Shown here: positions 6,163 to 10,968 of the stretch, in pieces
Position numbering within the stretch: the stretch's first letter is position 1
How the letters are laid out: the number at the start of each line of letters is the position of its first letter
Assembly: GCF_900538805.1 (NCBI RefSeq)
Contig: NZ_UPZP01000081.1
Span: 1-10,968 of the forward strand
DNA from: an uncultured Dialister sp.
GTDB lineage: Bacteria > Bacillota > Negativicutes > Veillonellales > Dialisteraceae
Length of the DNA stretch: 10,968 nt
Direction: 5' to 3'
Notes under the pieces: generated by a model
What the model saw: the letters and a program-made list of their open reading frames with translations, nothing else
Databases searched by the model: none
What the model was told of the DNA's origin: nothing
Program-made: the position numbers and the translations under genes

Positions 6163-8814
6163 ATGGCAGATTTTGAAGATCTTGGCAAATATGACCCTGC
6201 TGCTATTGAGCAGAAATGGTATAAGTTCTGGGAAGATCATGATGTATTTCATGATGAACCGGATCCTTCCAAGGAACCCTACAGCATTGTGCTGCCGCCG
6301 CCGAATGTGACGGGACAGCTGCACATGGGCCATGCCCTGGATAATACACTGCAGGATATCCTGATCCGCTACAAAAGAATGCAGGGCTACAATGTGCTCT
6401 GGCTTCCGGGCAAGGACCATGCCGGCATTGCTACCCAGGTAAAGGTGGAAAAGCAGATTGCCGAAGAAGGTCTCAATAAGTATGACCTGGGCCGTGAAAA
6501 GTTCCTGGAACGGGTATGGCAGTGGAAAGAAAAATACGGCAACCGCATCGGCCTGCAGATTCGCCGCCTCGGTTCTTCCTGCGACTGGAAACGGGAACGG
6601 TTTACCATGGACGATGTATGCGCCCGGGCGGTTCGGGAAGTTTTCGTTTCTCTCTATGAAAAAGGTCTGATTTACCAGGGATTCCGCATTACTAACTGGT
6701 GCCCCCGCTGCCAGACCGCTCTTTCCGATATCGAAGTGGAGCACGAAGATGAAGTGGGCCATCTTTGGTATTTCAACTATCCCATCGTAGGGGAAGACGG
6801 ATATATTGAGATTGCCACCACCCGTCCGGAAACCATCCCCGGCGATACGGCGGTAGCTGTAAACCCCAATGATGAACGGTATACCCACCTGGTGGGCAAG
6901 ATGGTAAAGCTCCCCACCACGGACAGGGAAATCCCCATCATCGCCGATGATTATGTAGATATGGCCTATGGTACAGGCTGCGTGAAGATTACGCCGGCCC
7001 ATGACCCCAACGACTTTGAAGTAGGCCAGCGCCATGACCTGCCCACCATCGTCATCATGAACAAAGACGGCACCATGAACGAAAAAGCCGGAAAATACAA
7101 CGGCATGGACCGCTATGAAGCCAGAAAGGCCATTATTGAAGATTTCAAAAATGCCGGTTTTCTGGTGAAGATTGAGGAAACGAAGCACGCTGTAGGTCAC
7201 TGCTCCCGCTGCAAGACAGTAGTGGAACCGATGACCACGAAGCAGTGGTTCGTCAAGATGAAGCCCCTGGCCGGCCCGGCTATGGAAGCAGTCACCTCCG
7301 GCAAGACGAAATTCGTTCCGGAACGTTTCTCCAAGACCTACATCCAGTGGCTGGAAAATATCCATGACTGGTGTATTTCCCGTCAGCTCTGGTGGGGTCA
7401 CCGCATTCCTGTATGGTACTGCGATGACTGCGGCGCTGTAAGTGCATCCCGCAGAGACCTCACCGAATGCCCGAAGTGCGGCAGCAGGCATATCCATCAG
7501 GATCCGGACGTACTGGATACCTGGTTCTCCTCCGCCCTGTGGCCATTCTCCACCATGGGCTGGCCGGATCAGACACCGGTGCTGAAGCAGTGGTACCCCA
7601 CATCCACCATGGTCACCGGCTACGACATCATTTTCTTCTGGGTAGCCCGCATGATGTTCATGTCCATGGAATTCATGCATGAAATCCCCTTCAAGTACGT
7701 ATTCATCCATGGCCTTGTCCGCGATTCCCAGGGCCGCAAGATGAGCAAGTCCCTTGGAAATGGCATTGATCCTCTGGAAGTCATTGACAAATACGGCGCC
7801 GATGCCCTCCGTTTCACCCTGGTTACCGGCAACACTCCAGGCAACGATATGCGTTTCTACTATGAAAAGGTAGAAGGAAATCGGAATTTCGCCAATAAAC
7901 TCTGGAATGCCACCAAGTTCACCCTCATGAACCTGGATGACTATGATAAAGACTTCGTTCCCACCAAAGACCAGTTCACCCTGGCAGATAAATGGATTCT
8001 TGACCGTCTGGCAGCTACAGAGGACTATGTAAGTGCCAACCTGGACAAGTACGAACTTGGCGAAGCGGCTGACTCCATTTACAACTTCGCATGGAACTAT
8101 TTCTGCGACTGGTACATCGAAACCGCCAAGACCTGTCTCTATGGTGAGCATAATACGGACCGCAAGGTCACCCAGTACGTGCTGGTGTACACATTGACCC
8201 GCATGCTGGCCCTGCTCCATCCCTTCATGCCGTTCATTACAGAACACCTCTGGCAGCACCTGCCCCATGAAGGAGAAATCCTGGCAAGAGCTCCCTGGCC
8301 GAAGGCCGATGAAAACCTCCGCTTCAAGGACGAAGCAGAACAGTTTGAACGGATTATGGACTCCATCAAGGCCATCCGCAACATGCGCGCCGAAGCCAAT
8401 GTAACGCCAAACAAGATGTGCCACATCCAGATTGCCGTTCTCCGGGATGACCTGAAAGGCTGCATCGAAAACCATAAAGAATACTACGAAAAACTGGGTC
8501 ACGTGGAAGAAATCAAACTCCTCTCCGCCGACGCACCGAAACCGGAAAATGCCCTCACCTCCGTAGTCACCGGTCTGGAAGTATACCTGGAACTGAAGGG
8601 CCTCATCGATACGGCCAAAGAGAAAGAAAAGATTGAAAAGACCAAGGCCGCCCTTGAAAAAGATATTGCCCGCACCAGCGGCAAGCTCTCCAATAAGGGG
8701 TTCCTCGCTAAAGCGCCGGAAGCAGTGGTGGCAAAGGAAAGAGAAAAACTGGCTCAGTTCGAAGAAAAGATGAAGTCCCTGGAAGAACGTCTGAAATTCC
8801 TGGAACAGCTCTGA
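6163..8814 (+). CDS. valS: Valyl-tRNA synthetase (class Ia)
   Basis: ValS charges tRNA-Val with valine and hydrolyses mischarged threonyl-tRNA. The 883-aa protein has all class Ia landmarks: the HIGH signature as HMGH (54-57) in PPPNVTGQLHMGHAL, the KMSKS loop (526-530), the CP1 editing domain with TTRPETIPGDTAVAVNP, and zinc-binding cysteine pairs (CPRC, CSRC and the CDDC...CPKC knuckle). The anticodon-binding domain follows KMSKS, and the end is the coiled-coil tRNA-binding arm typical of ValS (about 810-883, rich in K and E, ending LKFLEQL). A longer frame opens at a GTG at 6094, but that lies inside the T-box antiterminator. The ATG at 6163, 8 bp after AGGAG (6150-6154) and giving MADFEDLGKYDP, is the real start. 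Expression is controlled by the T-box. In Bacillus valS is followed directly by folC; here repeats separate them. Confidence 0.97.
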   Translation: MADFEDLGKYDPAAIEQKWYKFWEDHDVFHDEPDPSKEPYSIVLPPPNVTGQLHMGHALDNTLQDILIRYKRMQGYNVLWLPGKDHAGIATQVKVEKQIAEEGLNKYDLGREKFLERVWQWKEKYGNRIGLQIRRLGSSCDWKRERFTMDDVCARAVREVFVSLYEKGLIYQGFRITNWCPRCQTALSDIEVEHEDEVGHLWYFNYPIVGEDGYIEIATTRPETIPGDTAVAVNPNDERYTHLVGKMVKLPTTDREIPIIADDYVDMAYGTGCVKITPAHDPNDFEVGQRHDLPTIVIMNKDGTMNEKAGKYNGMDRYEARKAIIEDFKNAGFLVKIEETKHAVGHCSRCKTVVEPMTTKQWFVKMKPLAGPAMEAVTSGKTKFVPERFSKTYIQWLENIHDWCISRQLWWGHRIPVWYCDDCGAVSASRRDLTECPKCGSRHIHQDPDVLDTWFSSALWPFSTMGWPDQTPVLKQWYPTSTMVTGYDIIFFWVARMMFMSMEFMHEIPFKYVFIHGLVRDSQGRKMSKSLGNGIDPLEVIDKYGADALRFTLVTGNTPGNDMRFYYEKVEGNRNFANKLWNATKFTLMNLDDYDKDFVPTKDQFTLADKWILDRLAATEDYVSANLDKYELGEAADSIYNFAWNYFCDWYIETAKTCLYGEHNTDRKVTQYVLVYTLTRMLALLHPFMPFITEHLWQHLPHEGEILARAPWPKADENLRFKDEAEQFERIMDSIKAIRNMRAEANVTPNKMCHIQIAVLRDDLKGCIENHKEYYEKLGHVEEIKLLSADAPKPENALTSVVTGLEVYLELKGLIDTAKEKEKIEKTKAALEKDIARTSGKLSNKGFLAKAPEAVVAKEREKLAQFEEKMKSLEERLKFLEQL

Positions 8815-8823
8815 GGACGAAAA

Positions 8824-8915
8824 GGTTCTAAAGATTGACGGGGCTTTCGCCCCGAAGGTTCTCAGGTTTGACACGGCCTTTGGCCGTGAGGGTTGTGGTG
8901 GGCGGCTTCGCCGCC
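8824..8915 (-). repeat. Three-hairpin repeat module, full copy 2, inverted
   Basis: Read on the minus strand: H1 GGCGGC-GAA-GCCGCC (8915-8901), 12-nt linker CACCACAACCCT, H2 CACGGCC-AAA-GGCCGTG (8888-8872), 17-nt linker TCAAACCTGAGAACCTT, H3 CGGGGC-GAAA-GCCCCG (8854-8839), 15-nt tail TCAATCTTTAGAACC (8838-8824). Linker lengths equal those of copy 1 exactly and linker sequences are alike, while none of the stems is the same. The tail ends 10 bp from the valS stop, so this copy is antisense to valS transcription. Confidence 0.8.
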
Positions 8916-8934
8916 GGTATGAAAAACGATTTAG

Positions 8935-8966
8935 TTGACTAGTGTGCTAGTGGACTGGTGTGCTAG
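8935..8966 (-). repeat. Four CTAG-type octamers in tandem
   Basis: Read on the minus strand from 8966: CTAGCACA, CCAGTCCA, CTAGCACA, CTAGTCAA. They fit the octamer pattern (CTAG-N-N-CA) of the 1310-1401 array but in the opposite orientation. On the + strand this is seen as two near-identical 16-bp units (8937-8952 and 8953-8968). Confidence 0.7.
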
Positions 8967-8979
8967 TAAAACCATACAA

Positions 8980-9058
8980 CCGCCCTGCGGGCGGGGAAAA
9001 CAAGCCAACCGCGCCTTTGGCGCGAGGGAAGTGCACCCCTTCTGCCGCCTGCGGCGGC
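8980..9058 (-). repeat. Second trio of short GC hairpins
   Basis: On the minus strand: GCCGCC-GCA-GGCGGC (9058-9044), 19 nt, CGCGCC-AAA-GGCGCG (9024-9010), 15 nt, CCGCCC-GCA-GGGCGG (8994-8980). Stems are perfect 6-bp helices with triloops of the same kind as in the three-hairpin module. The linker sequences do not resemble the module's, so this may be a related but distinct arrangement. Confidence 0.75.
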
Positions 9059-9082
9059 GTCTCTCCACGGGAAAGCGTCTCA

Positions 9083-9120
9083 CACGATTTTCAGGTCGCT
9101 TCGCTCCCTTACAAATCGTG
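9083..9120. repeat. Longer inverted repeat CACGATTT...AAATCGTG
   Basis: CACGATTT (9083-9090) pairs perfectly with AAATCGTG (9113-9120). The 22-nt inside can form a weaker inner stem (AGG...CCT and GC-TTC-GC). There is no T-tract after it, so it is not a clear terminator. It lies near the point where the loop polarity of the surrounding small hairpins changes strand. Confidence 0.6.
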
Positions 9121-9224
9121 TTCGCTTGCCACCCCGGAGGGGGAGATTCTAGCGGCGCATTCCTACTGAGCTATGTGGCACATTGCCCAGCATCCATAGT
9201 CCCACCGCACAGCGGGGGGAAGGT

Positions 9225-9268
9225 GGTGCCGAAAGGCACCAAAGGGGGGAAAGTCGCCGTAGGCGACT
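9225..9268 (+). repeat. Pair of short GC hairpins
   Basis: GGTGCC-GAAA-GGCACC (9225-9240) and AGTCGCC-GTA-GGCGACT (9252-9268) are perfect stems of 6 and 7 bp, 11 nt apart. Their purine-type loops are on the + strand, opposite to the hairpins between 8839 and 9058. Confidence 0.7.
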
Positions 9269-9347
9269 AATCGTCGTAATGCTGTTCATGGCATATGAAG
9301 CCAAGGAAAAGCATAGAGCGGCCTTCCCGGGGAAGGGGCTAAAATCT

Positions 9348-9391
9348 GCGGCGATAGCCGCCTCCACAACCCTCTGAACCCTCTGAACCTT
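9348..9391 (+). repeat. Partial three-hairpin module: H1 and its linker, then tail-like sequence
   Basis: GCGGC-GATA-GCCGC (9348-9361) is followed by the 12-nt linker CTCCACAACCCT (9362-9373), which shares ACAACCCT and its length with both full modules. Instead of H2 the sequence continues CTGAACCCTCTGAACCTT (9374-9391), which resembles the linker/tail motif CTGAGAACCTT twice over. It looks like a copy that has lost H2 and H3. Confidence 0.6.
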
Positions 9392-9414
9392 ATTTCACAT
9401 AACATCAATCATCC

Positions 9415-9446
9415 GGAAGACTCCCTTTTATGAAGGGAGTACTTCC
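9415..9446 (+). promoter_or_regulatory. Hairpin in the folC leader, just before the ribosome binding site
   Basis: ACTCCCTT (9420-9427) pairs with AAGGGAGT (9433-9440) around TTATG, extended by GGAAG/CTTCC (9415-9419 with 9442-9446) with one bulged A. It ends 5 nt before AAAGGAG (9452-9458). There is no T-tract, so it is probably not a terminator; mRNA stabilisation or translation control are possible. A promoter for folC is not clear: the best pair (CTGAAC 9374, CATAAC 9398) is weak. Confidence 0.55.
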
Positions 9447-9463
9447 TGTATAAAGGAGAAACT

Positions 9464-10801
9464 ATGAATTACGAAGAATCAGTGGCCTATCTGGAACAGG
9501 CAGCATCCTTCGGCATTAAGCCGGGACTGGAACGGATAGAGGCCATGCTGAAAAAACTGGGAAATCCGGAAACCGCTTACAAGGTGATCCACGTTACCGG
9601 CACCAACGGTAAAGGAAGCGTGGTAGCCATGATTACCAGCGTTTTGGAAAATGCCCAGCTTAGGGTGGGCCGTTACGTTTCCCCCCATCTGGTGGATTAC
9701 ACGGAACGGATTTATATCTGTGGCCATGATATTTCCAGAGAAGACTTTGCAAAAGCTGCTACGGTGGTCCGCGAAGCCGCTGAGGCTGTCATTGCTGACG
9801 GCGTGGAAGCGCCGACGGAATTTGAACTTCTGACGGCCATGGCTTTCTGGTATTTCAAGGAACAGAAAGTGGACTATGCGGTCATGGAAGTAGGCATGGG
9901 CGGACTCTATGATTCCACCAATGTCATTCTCCCCGTGGTTTCCGTCATTACCAATGTGGCCATGGACCATATGAAGTATCTGGGAAATACGCTGCAGGAA
10001 ATCGCCCACCAGAAGGCAGGTATTATTAAGGAAGGCATTCCGGTGGTTACCGCGGCCCAGCATGTGGCCCTGAAGCAGCTCAAGAAAGAAGCCCATGAAA
10101 AGAAAGCCCGCATCTATTTCTATGGGCGGGACTTTGAAATCGACTCCCGCAGCCGCTGGAGACATGGCCAGGTGGTGACGGTGAAGCGGAAGGACATGCC
10201 CAAGGAACTGGAAAAGAGCCTTCTCTTCGTTCCCTTTGTGGGAGCCCACCAGGCCGTCAATGCGGCGGTGGCAACCATGGCCCTGTCCATCATTATGAAA
10301 CAGGACGACCGGGTGAACGAAAACGACCTTCGTGAAGGTCTGGCACGGACCCGTTGGCAGGGACGCTTTGAAATCCACGATGTGAAGGGTGTTACCTACG
10401 TCATGGACGGCGCCCACAATCCGGCAGGCGCGGAAGCCCTCATGGAAGCGCTGGAAGAACAGTATCCCGACAAGCGCCGCCTCTTCGTCTTCACCTCACT
10501 GGCAGACAAGGATACGGAAACGGTGATTCAGCTCCTTATCCGCAAAGGCGATAAAGTCTTTGCCTGCGAGGCACCGACGCCAAGGACAAGGAAGCCCGAA
10601 GAAATCGGTGATATGATTAAGGCCCAGAAAATCGACGCCGCATTCAAGGCAGAACCTTCCGTCAAGGCAGCCCTGGAAGACGCCACAAATGAAGCAGGGG
10701 AGGGGGACATCGTCCTCATCTGCGGCTCCCTCTATATTCTGGGAGACGCCATCCGCTTCATCGAAGAAAAGGAAATGGAAGCAGCAGAAGAAAAGAAATA
10801 A
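9464..10801 (+). CDS. folC: Folylpolyglutamate synthase / dihydrofolate synthase (Mur ligase family)
   Basis: FolC adds L-glutamate to dihydropteroate and/or to reduced folates in an ATP-dependent reaction, in the cytosol. At 445 aa it has the usual length. The N-terminal region carries FGIKPGLERIEAML (16-29) and the P-loop VTGTNGKGSV (44-53, Lys50), the hallmark of the family. The central ATPase domain has EFELLTAMAF, EVGMGGLYDSTN and the segment TNVAMDHMKYLGNTLQEIAHQKAGIIK, in which the lysine of QKAGI is the usual modified or metal-associated residue. The C-terminal Mur ligase domain starts near 290 with RWQGRFE and YVMDGAHNPAGAEAL. The ATG is 5 bp after AAAGGAG. The protein alone does not show whether it has both activities. 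The gene ends in its own terminator and is the last gene of a possible valS-folC unit. Confidence 0.96.
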   Translation: MNYEESVAYLEQAASFGIKPGLERIEAMLKKLGNPETAYKVIHVTGTNGKGSVVAMITSVLENAQLRVGRYVSPHLVDYTERIYICGHDISREDFAKAATVVREAAEAVIADGVEAPTEFELLTAMAFWYFKEQKVDYAVMEVGMGGLYDSTNVILPVVSVITNVAMDHMKYLGNTLQEIAHQKAGIIKEGIPVVTAAQHVALKQLKKEAHEKKARIYFYGRDFEIDSRSRWRHGQVVTVKRKDMPKELEKSLLFVPFVGAHQAVNAAVATMALSIIMKQDDRVNENDLREGLARTRWQGRFEIHDVKGVTYVMDGAHNPAGAEALMEALEEQYPDKRRLFVFTSLADKDTETVIQLLIRKGDKVFACEAPTPRTRKPEEIGDMIKAQKIDAAFKAEPSVKAALEDATNEAGEGDIVLICGSLYILGDAIRFIEEKEMEAAEEKK

Positions 10802-10812
10802 TGGTTTCAAAG

Positions 10813-10842
10813 AAATCCCCGGGAAAATCCCGGGGATTTTTT
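10813..10842 (+). terminator. Intrinsic terminator after folC
   Basis: A 12-bp stem (10813-10824 with 10828-10839; core ATCCCCGGGA / TCCCGGGGAT) closes an AAA loop and runs into six T's (10837-10842). It starts 12 bp after the folC stop. Confidence 0.95.
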
Positions 10843-10891
10843 ATGGGAAGGAAAGAAACAGGGACAGCAGGGTTTTACTTGATACTTCCTG

Positions 10892-10968
10892 GGGAAGCAC
10901 TGATTAATTCGCAGAATCGAATTTCATAAGTATTTTTATCCAATGCTGCGTCATAAGTCTCCTTAAAT
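10892..10968. repeat. Left-hand part of the palindromic MITE-like element
   Basis: It starts GGGAAGCACTGATTAA (10892-10907), the exact reverse complement of the end of the copy at 106-121. It continues through the 55-bp left arm to ATTTTTATCCAATGC (10932-10946) and is cut off by the window edge. Bases 10932-10968 are identical to 1-37. The 48 bp between the folC terminator and this element hold nothing I recognise. Confidence 0.7.

Larger units (their letters stand above)
8815..9463. other. 649-bp non-coding, hairpin-rich gap between valS and folC
   Basis: No credible gene lies here. Reading frames of 60-111 codons exist on both strands, but they run straight through inverted repeats, lack ribosome binding sites and have no recognisable domain. 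The region holds at least ten short GC-rich hairpins, the octamer array and a longer hairpin, each listed separately. No intrinsic terminator with a T-tract follows valS, so valS transcripts may read through the gap into folC. Confidence 0.8.

Noticed and set aside
8839..8854. GC hairpin after valS as an intrinsic terminator
   Set aside because: No T-tract follows on either strand, and it is part of the three-hairpin module.
6148..8874. Open frame of about 900 codons antisense to valS, and a similar long one antisense to pcrA (1921-3657)
   Set aside because: They mirror conserved, motif-complete genes. Codon bias of the sense genes leaves few stops in one antisense frame. The translations have no recognisable domains and no ribosome binding site.
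9127..9180. tRNA-like sequence on the minus strand (TAGCTCAGTAGG, like a D-arm, enclosed by TGCCAC/GTGGCA)
   Set aside because: The enclosed length is too short (54 bp), there is no GTTCRA T-arm and no proper anticodon arm. At most a chance likeness or remnant.
8935..9270. Reading frame of 111 codons on the + strand (and overlapping shorter ones on both strands up to 9377)
   Set aside because: It runs through tandem octamers and several perfect hairpins, lacks a ribosome binding site, and frames of similar length exist on both strands. It is best explained as GC-rich repeat DNA without stops.
5712..10873. Shared GGGACAG at 5718-5724 and 10860-10866, seen near repeats
   Set aside because: A 7-mer in purine-rich DNA is expected by chance, and the flanking bases do not match.

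Overview
This 10,968-bp window is a chromosomal fragment of a Gram-positive-lineage (Bacillota) bacterium. The protein character, AAAGGAG-type ribosome binding sites, a T-box leader, the pcrA-ligA pair and the valS/folC neighbourhood fit the Negativicutes (a Veillonellales or Dialister-like gut organism is my best guess; I could not search a database). All five protein genes are housekeeping genes on the + strand and look intact. I see no tRNA or rRNA, no insertion-sequence transposase, no CRISPR array and no phage or plasmid gene.

Layout. 1-121 is part of a palindromic, terminal-inverted-repeat element that also reappears at the right edge. 122-276 carries a decayed copy of a hairpin repeat and a strong promoter for ppaC (277-1221, family II Mn-dependent inorganic pyrophosphatase), which ends at a strong intrinsic terminator. 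A CTAG-rich heptamer/octamer tandem array (1310-1401) lies between that terminator and pcrA (1420-3627, UvrD/PcrA helicase). pcrA is followed after 10 bp by ligA (3638-5647, NAD+-dependent DNA ligase); the two form a DNA replication/repair operon. The ligA 3' region holds a three-hairpin repeat module and an intrinsic terminator. valS (6163-8814, valyl-tRNA synthetase) has its own promoter and a valine T-box leader with a GUC specifier. A 649-bp non-coding stretch (8815-9463) full of small GC-rich hairpins follows, then folC (9464-10801, folylpolyglutamate/dihydrofolate synthase) and its terminator. The window closes with another partial copy of the palindromic element.

The coding part is ordinary. 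The unexplained part is the intergenic DNA. There is a composite repeat of three short hairpins (H1-12 nt-H2-17 nt-H3-15 nt) with two full copies in opposite orientation (5762-5850 and 8915-8824) and two partial copies (156-185 and 9348-9391). Stem sequences differ completely between copies, while pairing, linker lengths and linker sequences are kept. Other hairpins of the same style, with GNA, AAA or GNNA loops, crowd the valS-folC gap. The CTAG octamer array occurs a second time there in reverse orientation. A 37-bp exact direct repeat joins the two window ends; it can be explained by the repeated palindromic element and should not be read as proof of a circular molecule.
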